Of a DNA stretch of 33,465 bases, positions 26,140 through 33,465 are shown piece after piece (position 1 is the stretch's first letter; every line of letters begins with the position of its first letter). The DNA comes from Anaerolineae bacterium. GTDB taxonomy: Bacteria; Chloroflexota; Anaerolineae; Aggregatilineales; Phototrophicaceae. The stretch is from assembly GCA_019912965.1 (NCBI GenBank), contig JAIOHM010000009.1, positions 1 through 33,465 on the forward strand. Direction: 5' to 3'. Below the pieces are notes generated by a model, which searched no databases, had not been told where the DNA came from, and saw nothing but the letters and a program-made list of their open reading frames with translations. The position numbers were made by a program, and so were the translations under genes.

Positions 26140-26163
26140 GATACCATTCCTCGGTCAGATAAA

Positions 26164-26189
26164 TTGACGATCAATAATCTATTTATAAT
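26164..26189 (+). promoter_or_regulatory. Candidate promoter of the glycosyltransferase gene
   Basis: TTGACG (26164-26169) and TATAAT (26184-26189) match the consensus well, but the 14-bp spacer is short, so this is tentative. Confidence 0.4.
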
Positions 26190-26232
26190 CTATCCTAACT
26201 AAACTCACGCTAACCTTAAGAGTTATGAAAAA

Positions 26233-27477
26233 ATGGCGAAATTTTGGTTTATCTCTGCACCACTGTTCGGGCATCTTGATTGGGGCGGATTCCTGAAAAC
26301 TGCAAAAGCACTGGCTGACAGGGGACATGATGTGCTGTGGATCAGTGAAAGCACTATCGGTGGCGCAGTGACCAGTGCAGGAGTCCACTTTCAACCGATT
26401 AAACGCACGGGCTGGTTATGGCCTCCACCGCCTGCACCTGATCTGACCAGCATTCCTCCAGCGGAAGCCGTTATGCTGCGCTATCGCCGCGCATTGGATA
26501 CCTGGCTGAGTGAAGATTTGGTAGGGGAAGCGGTGAGTGCTTTTCTCGACCTTGCAGGCGAGATTGGTAAGCCAGATGTGATGGTGATTGATCCTTTCTT
26601 AAGTGCAGCGGCACTGGCAGCAGAAGCATTGGGCATCCCGTTGGCGGTGTGTGGATGGCCTGCTCAACGTGAACTGAATGATGAATTCCTGTTCCCGGTG
26701 CAAAAATCGCTGGGCAATGAAAGTCAGGGACGCATCGCGCGGTTATGCGAACGGTTTGGTTTGGAAGGCACCTATTTCGCCAAAGGGCCAACCCCTTCTA
26801 TCCTCAGTCCATCGCTGCACATCTGCTATTTCAATGACTATTGGTATCAGGCCGACATCGACAACATTCTGCCGCAAACCTTATTCGTGGGCGGCAGCCC
26901 TACCCCGCCAACTGATCCGCCCCCGGCATGGCTGACGGATATTCCAGCCGATGCCCCGCTGGCGCTCATCACATTGGGCAGCGTGTTCACTGGGGATTTG
27001 GGCTTTTTTAGCTGGGCGTCACAGGCCGTCGCTCGTTTGCGGTATATTCCGGTGGTGGTCATCGGACGAAACCCCATCGCACCAGAGAAAAAAGCAGAAT
27101 TGAAAGCGGCGTTACCTCCAAATACACGGTTACTCAATTGGGTTTCCTTCGATCATGTGCTGCCGCGCACCCGGCTAATGGTGCATCACGGCGGTATGGG
27201 GACTACTCATGCAGCGGTCATTCACGGCATACCCCAATTGGCTGTTCCTCATGCGGCTGACCAACGTGGGAACGCCCGCCGCATCGCGCAGGCCAAAGTC
27301 GGTCTGAATCTGACGGCGCACGAAGTTCGACATGGGGCACTGCTGGAAGGCGCAAAAGCCTTGACAAGCGATGAGGTGATACAGGCGAACGCCAAACAAT
27401 TAGCGGCGGATTTCGCGGCGCTGGGCGGCGCGGTGCGGGCAGCGGAAGCGTTGGAGAAGGTGGCGAGTACTGAGTGA
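26233..27477 (+). CDS. GT1 family (UGT/MGT-like) glycosyltransferase
   Basis: The 414-aa protein has the two-domain GT-B layout. The N-terminal acceptor half begins FWFISAPLFGHLDWGGFLKTAKALADRGHDV with the family's early His (H13 in LFGHLD). The C-terminal donor half has ALITLGSVF and the PSPG-like motif HHGGMGTTHAAVIHGIPQLA followed by VPHAADQRGNARRI, with the Asp-Gln pair that contacts the sugar. It should move a sugar from an NDP donor to a hydrophobic acceptor (lipid, carotenoid, macrolide or similar); the acceptor is unknown. It stands alone, without pathway genes. The start has only a weak AAGAG site. Confidence 0.92.
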   Translation: MAKFWFISAPLFGHLDWGGFLKTAKALADRGHDVLWISESTIGGAVTSAGVHFQPIKRTGWLWPPPPAPDLTSIPPAEAVMLRYRRALDTWLSEDLVGEAVSAFLDLAGEIGKPDVMVIDPFLSAAALAAEALGIPLAVCGWPAQRELNDEFLFPVQKSLGNESQGRIARLCERFGLEGTYFAKGPTPSILSPSLHICYFNDYWYQADIDNILPQTLFVGGSPTPPTDPPPAWLTDIPADAPLALITLGSVFTGDLGFFSWASQAVARLRYIPVVVIGRNPIAPEKKAELKAALPPNTRLLNWVSFDHVLPRTRLMVHHGGMGTTHAAVIHGIPQLAVPHAADQRGNARRIAQAKVGLNLTAHEVRHGALLEGAKALTSDEVIQANAKQLAADFAALGGAVRAAEALEKVASTE

Positions 27478-27749
27478 GGCGGGAGGACATGCACTGCGAT
27501 TAGTCCTCCCCACCATAGAGAACGAGGCAAAATATAAAAGTGCAAAATGTGCAAAAGATTCGCAAAATGCACAAATTGCCGTAGGGGTTGTCGGCGGGAA
27601 GACGAGAAGCAGGCATGTCGCAAATGTCAATGTCAGCGGTTGGCACGAGGAGCGCCGTAGGTTGCAGCGCCAAACTCTCGTATTGCCGCCGCGTCGTCGG
27701 GATTGTCGCGCCGCAGCGGTTGTGAGGAAGGTTGGCGCTGACAAGGTCA
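27478..27749. other. Repeat-rich intergenic region
   Basis: No gene seen. Contents: an 8-bp inverted repeat GGGAGGAC (27481-27488) / GTCCTCCC (27503-27510), a family C AT-rich patch (27531-27585) with repeated TGCAAAA/TTCGCAAAA words, and GTAGGGGTTGTCGGCGGG (27583-27600), which resembles half of a family D element. Short frames here look spurious. Confidence 0.55.
27554..27568. repeat. 15-nt direct repeat, left copy (family C)
   Basis: AAAGATTCGCAAAAT is identical to 28458-28472. The two copies flank the DHFR-family gene. Confidence 0.6.
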
Positions 27750-28313
27750 TCAGACCAGCGTGCGATAGTGAAGATAAACCCATCCGTTACCCAGGCGGCG
27801 CTCATCCAAGAGATCCAGCTTTACGCCTACATTGCTGCTAGGCAGAACCCGCTTGCCGCCGCCAAGCATAAACGGTACGACGAGCAGGTGATATTCATCG
27901 ACCAGCCCAGCCCGAATCGCCTGTGCGGCCAGGTTCGGACCTGCCACCGAAATATCGTGGGACAATTGATTCTTCAGATCTCGGACTGCCTGCGGTTCGA
28001 ATTCCCGCTCAAGACGTGTTTTTGGCGTAGAGACAGTTTCCAGCGATTTGGAATAGACGATCTTATCAGCCGCTTGCCAGATCCGCGCGAAGTCTATCAT
28101 GTCCGGTGTTTGATCGGGCATCACATCTGGCGTTTGCCAAACCGTCATGGTCTCATAGTTCTTGCGCCCATAGAGATAGGTGCCTATGGGGCGGTGCAGA
28201 TCGTTGATGATGGTGTATACCTCCTCGTTTGGCGTTGCCCAATCGAGGTTCTCGGTTTCGTCCGCGATAAAGCCATCCAGCGACATGGGCATAAAATAGA
28301 TTAGTTTGGACAT
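27750..28313 (-). CDS. Dihydrofolate reductase family protein (RibD C-terminal type)
   Basis: The 187-aa protein has the DHFR/RibD_C pattern: a first strand KLIYFMPMSLDGFIA, YLYGRKNYETM in the middle, ADKIVYSKSLETV, DISVAGPNLAAQAIRAGLVDEYHLLVVPFMLGGG and GNGWVYLHYRTL at the end. This is the YyaP/YwjB-like group of DHFR-fold reductases rather than a housekeeping FolA. The substrate is unknown. It lies alone between family C patches on both sides. Confidence 0.9.
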   Translation of the reverse strand: MSKLIYFMPMSLDGFIADETENLDWATPNEEVYTIINDLHRPIGTYLYGRKNYETMTVWQTPDVMPDQTPDMIDFARIWQAADKIVYSKSLETVSTPKTRLEREFEPQAVRDLKNQLSHDISVAGPNLAAQAIRAGLVDEYHLLVVPFMLGGGKRVLPSSNVGVKLDLLDERRLGNGWVYLHYRTLV

Positions 28314-28355
28314 CGTGCGGCCTCTATCCTCTTATTCAAAATGACTGAGAGTCGG

Positions 28356-28380
28356 TTTTTAGTTGTTGGTTGTTGGTTAA
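28356..28380. repeat. Short intergenic repeat, family B
   Basis: TTTTTAGTTGTTGG and a further GTTGTTGG match the copy at 277-318. Confidence 0.45.
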
Positions 28381-28383
28381 ATT

Positions 28384-28440
28384 CACCCCATCCCCACGCT
28401 CGCTTGAGTCGCTCGCAACCTCTCCGTTCCGGCGAAGGGG
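28384..28440. repeat. Degenerate family A repeat, long-loop version
   Basis: CACCCCATCCCC opens and CTCTCCGTTCC-GGCGAAGGGG closes the element, with GCTCGCTTGAGTCGCTCGC between; compare 1-33 and 33400-33440. Confidence 0.45.
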
Positions 28441-28457
28441 CAAGACAGTTTACACAC

Positions 28458-28472
28458 AAAGATTCGCAAAAT
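28458..28472. repeat. 15-nt direct repeat, right copy (family C)
   Basis: AAAGATTCGCAAAAT, identical to 27554-27568. Confidence 0.6.
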
Positions 28473-28670
28473 TCGTCAGATTCGCACAGGGGTTTTGTGC
28501 AATTTGGGAATCTTTGAGACGGAAGTGGCGGCGATGGCGGCGGCGATGTCATTGGCGGAAGGTGATTTTGATGGCGAGCCTTATAGGTTGATAATGTGCG
28601 AAAAATTCTGCAATTTCTGCAAATGCGGCACAGGATTTTGTGCAGAATTTGCATATTTGGTGGGTGAGGC

Positions 28671-28690
28671 GGGCGCAACATGTCGCGCCC
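28671..28690. repeat. Family D near-palindrome
   Basis: GGGCGCAACATGTCGCGCCC is a 20-bp palindrome with one mismatched pair, followed by CTAC. Elements with the same GGGC...GCCCCTAC outer shape are at 32121-32134 and 33283-33308. Confidence 0.6.
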
Positions 28691-28876
28691 CTACAGATTA
28701 AATTTAGCACACAAGTTCGTATCCGTCAATTGTAAAATGGTTTGAAAATTTACGCCGCAAGTGACCTTGTGGGTATGACCTTTCGACTAGTGTTACTACC
28801 CGGCTATATTGTCGAATCCAAAATCGCTTTACGCTGTAGATTACAATACACGAACCGTACACACTGAGGACAAACT

Positions 28877-30400
28877 ATGCGTAGAGCAATCATCCTGCTG
28901 GTGATGCTGACCTTGTTCATGCCCAGCTTTATCACCCGTGCCGCGCCGCCCACTATTGAGGGCTGCCAAATCCTCCCGGCGGATAACCCCTGGAATGCGG
29001 ATATTTCCGGGGCGGCGGTGCATCCTAATTCGGCCAATATCATCAATTACATCAACAGTTCACAGCCAAGCCGAACCAAAATTCATCCTGATTTTGGGGA
29101 TAATCAGGAATACGGCATTCCATGGACTACGGTTGATAGTACACAGCCCAAAGTTCCGGTGACATTTGATTATTGGGATGAAAGCGATCCCGGCCCGTAT
29201 CCGATTCCGCCGAATGCTCCGGTTGAAGGCGGCGGCGACCGTCATGTGCTGGTGATCGAACGGGATAACTGCATCCTGTATGAGACTTACGCTTCGGTTT
29301 ATGTGGGCGGCGCTAATCAGGCATGGGAGGCAGGTTCGGGAGCGATCTGGAATCTGAATTCCAATGCTTTACGCCCGGATACATGGACTTCGGCTGACGC
29401 GGCGGGACTGCCGATTTTGCCGGGTTTGGCACGATGTGATGAAGCCATGTCCGGCGAGATTACTCATGCTCTGCGTTTCACCGTCCGGCGTACACGCGGC
29501 CCATTGAACGCACATGTTTACCCTGCAACCCACTCTGCCCCAACGACTGACGACAGTGAATGGGGCAATCTCAATATCCCTGTGATGGGGATGCGCTTCC
29601 GGCTGAAACCCGATTATGACACCAGCGGATTTGGGCCTCAAGCGTTGGCCATCGTGCAGGCGCTCAAAACCTACGGCATGATTCTGGCGGATAATGGCAG
29701 CAATTGGTACATCTCTGGCGAACGCGACCGAAATGAATGCTGGAATGATGACGATCTGAATATTTTGAAGAATATTCCCGGTGACGAATTTGAAGTCATC
29801 GTTTCGCCGCCGCCTGCTACAGTGGTCGTGCCTGCACCGACGCTATATCAACCTGCGGATGATGCCGCCGTCACCAATACAAAACCTATCCTCAGTTGGA
29901 ATACCGTCACCAGCGCGACCAGTTATGAATTCCAGATCGGGCGCACCGATCCACCGACTACACCCGCGATTGTTGTGGACAGCACCGAATATACCCAATA
30001 CATCCCAGAAGACCCGCTGCTGGCAGGCTTCACCTATTTCTGGCGGGTGCGGGCGAATACGCCGGGAGGTGTGACAACCGATTGGAGCAACGTGCGAGCT
30101 GTGACCATTGCCCAGCAAGCTGGCGCAATGCCGATTCGCAATTTTTACAGCATCACACCCCCAACCCTCACATGGAACCGGGTGACAGGGGCAAGCCAGT
30201 ATCATATCCAGTTGGCGGATAATACGGGATTTAACTCACCGATCATCGATACCAATGTGAGCAACAGTCAGCTTTCGATCAATGCGCCACCTGGTTTAAC
30301 GACTGGCACCTATTACTGGCGGGTGCAGGCGCAATCTTCGACAGGCGTATGGAGCCTATGGAGTCCGGCGGAGTCGTTTATTTTCGACAGCGGGAGTTAG
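28877..30400 (+). CDS. Secreted protein with two C-terminal Fn3-like modules
   Basis: The 507-aa exported protein begins with a signal peptide (AIILLVMLTLFMPSFITRA, cut near residue 22). Residues about 24-310 form a domain starting DNPWNADISGAAVHPNSANI with HPDFGD, SQPKVPVTFDYWDESDPGPY, DRHVLVIERDNCILYE, AWEAGSGAIWNLNSNALRP and ADNGSNWYISGERD; I know this only as a conserved domain of unknown function in actinobacterial and chloroflexi exported proteins. Residues about 318-410 and 420-507 are two related Fn3-like modules, each with P-x-L-x-W-N-x-V and Y-x-W-R-V. GAGGAC lies six nt before the ATG. A long hairpin follows. Confidence 0.88.
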   Translation: MRRAIILLVMLTLFMPSFITRAAPPTIEGCQILPADNPWNADISGAAVHPNSANIINYINSSQPSRTKIHPDFGDNQEYGIPWTTVDSTQPKVPVTFDYWDESDPGPYPIPPNAPVEGGGDRHVLVIERDNCILYETYASVYVGGANQAWEAGSGAIWNLNSNALRPDTWTSADAAGLPILPGLARCDEAMSGEITHALRFTVRRTRGPLNAHVYPATHSAPTTDDSEWGNLNIPVMGMRFRLKPDYDTSGFGPQALAIVQALKTYGMILADNGSNWYISGERDRNECWNDDDLNILKNIPGDEFEVIVSPPPATVVVPAPTLYQPADDAAVTNTKPILSWNTVTSATSYEFQIGRTDPPTTPAIVVDSTEYTQYIPEDPLLAGFTYFWRVRANTPGGVTTDWSNVRAVTIAQQAGAMPIRNFYSITPPTLTWNRVTGASQYHIQLADNTGFNSPIIDTNVSNSQLSINAPPGLTTGTYYWRVQAQSSTGVWSLWSPAESFIFDSGS

Positions 30401-30427
30401 GGGTAGCGGTAAAAAGGTAAAGTCGAA

Positions 30428-30466
30428 AGGGAGGGCTGAGGATAAATTGTTTCCTCAGTCCTCCCT
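30428..30466 (+). terminator. Convergent hairpin terminator (secreted protein / methyltransferase)
   Basis: A 15-bp stem AGGGAGGGCTGAGGA (30428-30442) with TCCTCAGTCCTCCCT (30452-30466; one G-U). The T-tract is poor on both sides, so it may need a factor or serve both strands. Confidence 0.6.
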
Positions 30467-30481
30467 CTTATGGATTGCCTG

Positions 30482-31096
30482 TCAGTGCTTTAGGCAGCAG
30501 CAATAAACGAAGGACTGCTGTGTGCCGAAGGGTGTATCATGATCTTCGTGCAGGCTTTCGACCAATTCAAAGCTATCGCCAAATTCCCCATGCAAAGTAT
30601 CAGGGCTGTATTGAACGGTATCCAGGCCGCTGCAACGCGATGGCCCATCCGCCGCAAAAGTGGCAACGATGATATGCCCCTCTGGCTTGAGAGTGTGCTT
30701 GACCTGTTCAACATAACGGCGGCGGTCTTCCGGGTCAGTTAAAAAGTGAAACACTGCCCGGTCATGCCACAGATCATAGTGGTGTTCAGACAGTGCGGCC
30801 TGTGTAATATCGGCTTCCAGCCAATTCACCCTATCGCCCGCTGAACCCAAGCGAGATCGGGCTTGCTGAAGGGCTGCGCCGGAAATATCCAACACAGAGA
30901 TACCCTCATAACCGGCTTGAAGCAGATCATCCACCAATGTGGAAGTGCCGCCACCAACATCAATGATGTGTCCACTTTTGGGGATGTTGGTTCTCTCGAT
31001 CAAGCGCAACGACATCCCCAAATGCTGCTGATACCAACTCACCTGGGTGGAGTCTTTGGTCGTGAAAACCGTCTCCCAATGGGATTTACGTTCCAT
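30482..31096 (-). CDS. Class I SAM-dependent methyltransferase
   Basis: The 204-aa protein starts at ATG 31094-31096, with TGAGG placed correctly; an ATG four codons upstream lacks a site. N-terminal HWETVFTTKDSTQVSWYQ, then motif I IIDVGGGTSTLVDDLL, ISVLDISGAALQQARSRLG (acidic D of strand 2), VNWLEADITQA, LWHDRAVFHFL and HTLKPEGHIIVATF. The HWE-x-x-Y/F-x-x-K-x-x-x-x-x-SWYQ start is typical of a small-molecule methyltransferase group close to thiopurine or tellurite-type enzymes. The substrate is unknown. Confidence 0.9.
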   Translation of the reverse strand: MERKSHWETVFTTKDSTQVSWYQQHLGMSLRLIERTNIPKSGHIIDVGGGTSTLVDDLLQAGYEGISVLDISGAALQQARSRLGSAGDRVNWLEADITQAALSEHHYDLWHDRAVFHFLTDPEDRRRYVEQVKHTLKPEGHIIVATFAADGPSRCSGLDTVQYSPDTLHGEFGDSFELVESLHEDHDTPFGTQQSFVYCCCLKH

Positions 31097-31153
31097 GAAA
31101 TGCCTCATATGTGAAGTGCTTTTTCACATTATAAGCATCTCAACGGGTATATT

Positions 31154-32074
31154 TCAATCCACTGCGCGGGGGTCGAAGGCATCGCGCAGACCGTCGCCGA
31201 TGATGTACAGGCACAATACGGTGATGAAAATCAGCAGGCCGGAAATGATCGACAGGTGCGGCCCGCGCGTGAAAAACTGTTGAGCATTGGTGAGCATGTT
31301 GCCCCATGTCGGCGTTGGCGGCTGGACACCCAATTTCAAAAAGCTCAGGGTGGATTCGGCTAAAATGAGTCCGCCGATTCCGGCAGCCAGCGAGATCATG
31401 GTCACGGAGAGCAGATTGGGCATGATGTGCATAAAGATGATGCGCCACGGGGATGCTCCAATAGCTTTGGCACTCATGATGTATTCGAGATGACGAATCG
31501 ACAGCGTTTGCCCACGCATCAAGCGCGTGCCACCTGTCCAGCCCGTCAGCGCAAGGACAATCACCAAGGCCTCGGCAGTCGGGCGCAGCAGAGTCGAAAT
31601 CAAAATGAGCAGATACAGCGTCGGAATCGAATCGAGTGTGGTGATGACCCAATTCATAAAGTCATCGACCACGCCGCCGAAGTATCCGGCGATCATGCCA
31701 AACGCCAAGCCGATGCCAAGCGTGATGAATGCGCCAGAAAACCCAATCGCCAGCGAGATGCGCCCGCCGTACAAAATCCGCGCCAGATAATCCCGCCCCA
31801 GATCATCCGTGCCGAGAATATGACCGGGCGAAAAAGGTACTTGCAGCTTATTAATCGGGTCGGTGGTTTCGGCATCCACGCCCAATGCCGCCGTTATGAT
31901 GGGCGCGAAGATCGCCAACGTGGTCATGGTGAACATGATGCCCAACGCCAGCAGAGTCAGTTTGTCACGGCGCAAACGGCGCAGCGCGCGGACGAACAGC
32001 GATTCGCCATACTGTGTTTTTTCGGCGTCATCTTCTGTCAGGCGAACCACGCCCGTTGTGGTTTGTGTGGTCAT
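31154..32074 (-). CDS. Peptide/nickel-type ABC transporter permease, DppC-like
   Basis: The 306-aa inner-membrane permease has an N-terminal OppC_N segment (FVRALRRLRRDKLTLLALGIM), HILGTDDLGRDYLARILYGGRISL, about six TM segments, and the EAA loop EYIMSAKAIGASPWRIIFMH that contacts the ATPase. It would pair with the DppB-like protein encoded upstream. Binding-protein and ATPase genes are not in the window, so the solute (peptide, metal or sugar) stays open. Confidence 0.93.
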   Translation of the reverse strand: MTTQTTTGVVRLTEDDAEKTQYGESLFVRALRRLRRDKLTLLALGIMFTMTTLAIFAPIITAALGVDAETTDPINKLQVPFSPGHILGTDDLGRDYLARILYGGRISLAIGFSGAFITLGIGLAFGMIAGYFGGVVDDFMNWVITTLDSIPTLYLLILISTLLRPTAEALVIVLALTGWTGGTRLMRGQTLSIRHLEYIMSAKAIGASPWRIIFMHIMPNLLSVTMISLAAGIGGLILAESTLSFLKLGVQPPTPTWGNMLTNAQQFFTRGPHLSIISGLLIFITVLCLYIIGDGLRDAFDPRAVD

Positions 32075-32120
32075 GCGAGTCCTTATCCTAACTTAAGCGC
32101 ATTTTGGTGGGGTTCCTAGT

Positions 32121-32134
32121 GGGCATGAATGCCC
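32121..32134. repeat. Family D palindrome
   Basis: GGGCAT-GA-ATGCCC followed by CCTAC, between the two permease genes. Confidence 0.55.
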
Positions 32135-32145
32135 CTACAGCCTAT

Positions 32146-32195
32146 CTATCAGAACCAATCACTAAAAACGAACAACCCATCACCACCAACTCATG
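32146..32195. repeat. Short intergenic repeat, family B (inverted copy)
   Basis: On the minus strand TTTTTAGTGATTGG and GGTTGTTCG match the plus-strand wording at 277-318. It lies at the 3' end of the DppB-like gene. Confidence 0.4.
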
Positions 32196-33264
32196 TAAAC
32201 CGAATGCGTGGGTCAATCCATGCATACATGATGTCCGAAAGCAGATAGCCCAGAATGGTCGCTACCGCCCCATAAATCACCGAGGCCATCACCACCGGAT
32301 AATCCCGCGAGGTGGCTGCCTCGAACAGCGTTTTGCCCACGCCCGGATAATTAAAAATGGTTTCGATCACCACTGCCCCGGCTAATAAACCCGTGATGGC
32401 AGGGCCGAGGAAAGTAGCTATCGGAATCAGGGCGTTGCGCGCCGCGTGACGATATAAAATCATGCGGCGGTTCAGCCCTTTGGACTGTGCCGTGCGGATG
32501 TAATCCTGCCCTAACACATCTAACATCGAGGCCCGCATAATGCGTGAATAGCCGGAAATGAGTCCGGTGGAGAACACAAATACGGGCAGCACCATGTATT
32601 CCAGCCGTTCATAAATCGGCGGGCAGCTATCATCCAATGTGAGTTTACAGCGGTCGCCAATCGGCAGGATTTTGAGGTTCGAGCCGAAGAACAACAACAG
32701 CATCAGCGCCAACCAGAAGGCCGGAATCGAATCGAAGACTACCGCCAAAACACGGCTGGCATTATCGAAGCGTTTGCCTTTGTTGACTGCCGCTAAAATG
32801 CCGATGAGTAAGCCGAGAGACGCCCCGACAACCAGCGATGAAATGCTCAGTTCCAGCGTTGAGGGTAGGCGTTCAAAAATCAGTTCCAGCACCGGGCGTT
32901 TTTTGACGAACGAATTCCCAAAATCGCCGCGCACCGCGCCCAAACGTTTACCGGGGGGTTCATTTTCGCCATCACCATCGGCATCCAGCGGCAGGATGAA
33001 GGAACGATCTGCCACACCGTCGCCATCGCTGTCCCAGCGCATCCAATCGTCCCCCAACAGCCAACGCAAATATTGAATCGGCCACGGATCGTTGACGCCC
33101 AACACCTTCGCCAGTCGTTCCTGTTCTTCGCGGCCTGAATCCGGGCGGAAGCCAAGCACCTGCACTGGATTGCCGGAGGCCGACATCAGGATATACGACA
33201 GCACCGTAATGCCGAAAAATGTAGGGACAGCCTGCAACAGACGGCGGAAGATATAGCGAATCAT
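32191..33264 (-). CDS. Peptide/nickel-type ABC transporter permease, DppB-like, with acidic DxDxDG insert
   Basis: The 357-aa permease has TM1 (residues 9-28, LLQAVPTFFGITVLSYILMS), a long external loop, about five more TM segments and the EAA loop DYIRTAQSKGLNRRMILYRH. The loop between LRWLLGDDW and VRGDFGNSFV carries two acidic calcium-type motifs, DSDGDGVAD (78-86) and DADGDGENE (94-102), which ordinary DppB proteins lack. A second extended external loop (CKLTLDDSCPPIYERL) has two Cys. The dppC-like gene follows 116 bp downstream. AGGA is placed before the ATG at 33262-33264. Upstream to the window edge there are only repeats. Confidence 0.92.
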   Translation of the reverse strand: MIRYIFRRLLQAVPTFFGITVLSYILMSASGNPVQVLGFRPDSGREEQERLAKVLGVNDPWPIQYLRWLLGDDWMRWDSDGDGVADRSFILPLDADGDGENEPPGKRLGAVRGDFGNSFVKKRPVLELIFERLPSTLELSISSLVVGASLGLLIGILAAVNKGKRFDNASRVLAVVFDSIPAFWLALMLLLFFGSNLKILPIGDRCKLTLDDSCPPIYERLEYMVLPVFVFSTGLISGYSRIMRASMLDVLGQDYIRTAQSKGLNRRMILYRHAARNALIPIATFLGPAITGLLAGAVVIETIFNYPGVGKTLFEAATSRDYPVVMASVIYGAVATILGYLLSDIMYAWIDPRIRFT

Positions 33265-33282
33265 GGTCTTTTCCTGCGTATG

Positions 33283-33308
33283 AGGGGCGAACCGATTGGC
33301 CCGCCCCT
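33283..33308. repeat. Family D inverted repeat in the DppB leader
   Basis: AGGGGCG (33283-33289) and CGCCCCT (33302-33308) flank 12 nt. Confidence 0.5.
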
Positions 33309-33399
33309 GCTTTCAAACTGACTTAGGGATTTCCGAAAAGCATCTGTAAAGGGCATGATGATGCTGTTTTACACATTAGCGCGGATAAAAATCCCCACC

Positions 33400-33440
33400 T
33401 CCTAACCCCCTCCCCATGCTATAGGGAGGGGGAACGAGAC
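33400..33440. repeat. Dispersed palindromic repeat, family A
   Basis: CTAACCCCCTCCCC (33402-33415), then ATGCTAT and AGGGAGGGGGAACGAG. It shares its first arm exactly with the copy at 1-33. Confidence 0.6.
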
Positions 33441-33465
33441 AGAGTACGTATCCGTATTTAAAAGT

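Larger units (their letters stand above)
28314..28876. other. 563-bp intergenic region filled with repeats
   Basis: No convincing gene. In order: family B words (28356-28380), a long degenerate family A palindrome (28384-28440), family C patches at 28447-28512 and 28590-28658 sharing CACAGG...TTTTGTGCA, a family D near-palindrome (28671-28690), and then an AT-rich leader of the secreted-protein gene with TACAAT at 28842-28847. Confidence 0.6.

Noticed and set aside
28301..28681. 126-aa frame in the repeat island
   Set aside because: Built from family A and C repeats (Pro/Cys-rich translation), and overlaps the DHFR start; not credible as a gene.
31427..32119. 230-aa frame opposite the DppC-like gene
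   Set aside because: Antisense to a clear permease; the product is rich in Arg/Gln/Asn without domain features.

Overview
The window looks like a chromosomal contig from a member of the Chloroflexota, probably Anaerolineae-like. This is inferred from gene style, not from a marker gene. The indications are a secreted SH3b protein, a DUF3048 lipid/cell-wall-type protein with a Pro/Thr-rich stalk, a MurF-Alr fusion, a split P-protein (gcvPA/gcvPB), a large TPR protein, a DppB-type permease with an acidic DxDxDG insert, and several families of short palindromic intergenic repeats. GC content is moderate. No tRNA, rRNA, CRISPR array, transposase or phage gene was seen.

Layout. 1-3.2 kb: the 3' end of an SH3b gene, then a leftward pair (TIR-domain protein, then a two-TM RCK/TrkA protein) and a rightward small membrane protein. 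3.2-6.8 kb: a leftward glycine cleavage operon gcvH-gcvPA-gcvPB, led by a promoter, a single-aptamer glycine riboswitch and an intrinsic terminator, and closed by another terminator; gcvT is not in the window. 6.8-12.7 kb: a conserved-looking unknown gene, a SCO-type copper/thioredoxin-fold protein, a leftward murF-alr fusion, and a rightward tgt plus PstS-like lipoprotein pair. 12.7-14.5 kb: a leftward three-gene unit of RNA 2'-phosphotransferase (kptA), PIG-L deacetylase and a small TPR-like membrane protein. 14.6-19.8 kb: the DUF3048 protein, two small leftward unknown genes, and uvrA behind a good promoter with an inverted repeat on its start site. 19.8-23.6 kb: an unknown gene, a leftward ScyD-like beta-propeller plus lipoprotein cytochrome c pair, and rightward glutamate dehydrogenase. 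23.7-28.3 kb: a 721-aa TPR protein, a 68-aa unknown gene, a GT1 glycosyltransferase, and a DHFR-family reductase lying in a repeat-rich island. 28.9-33.3 kb: a secreted protein with two Fn3-like modules, a class I methyltransferase, and a leftward pair of peptide-type ABC permeases (dppB-dppC) whose other subunits are outside the window.

How the genes relate. Nitrogen and one-carbon metabolism (gcv, gdh), cell-wall precursor synthesis (murF-alr), tRNA modification and repair (tgt, uvrA) and envelope or redox proteins (SCO, ScyD/cytochrome c) are ordinary housekeeping genes arranged in short operons. The most speculative but interesting unit is the TIR-RCK pair: an apparent NAD-processing TIR enzyme directly upstream of a two-TM protein with a nucleotide-binding RCK domain but no K+ selectivity filter. 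Several start codons were moved downstream of the longest reading frame because a promoter, terminator arm or Shine-Dalgarno sequence decides the start. Repeat families of the same type lie at both ends of the window, which would fit an assembly that broke at repeats.
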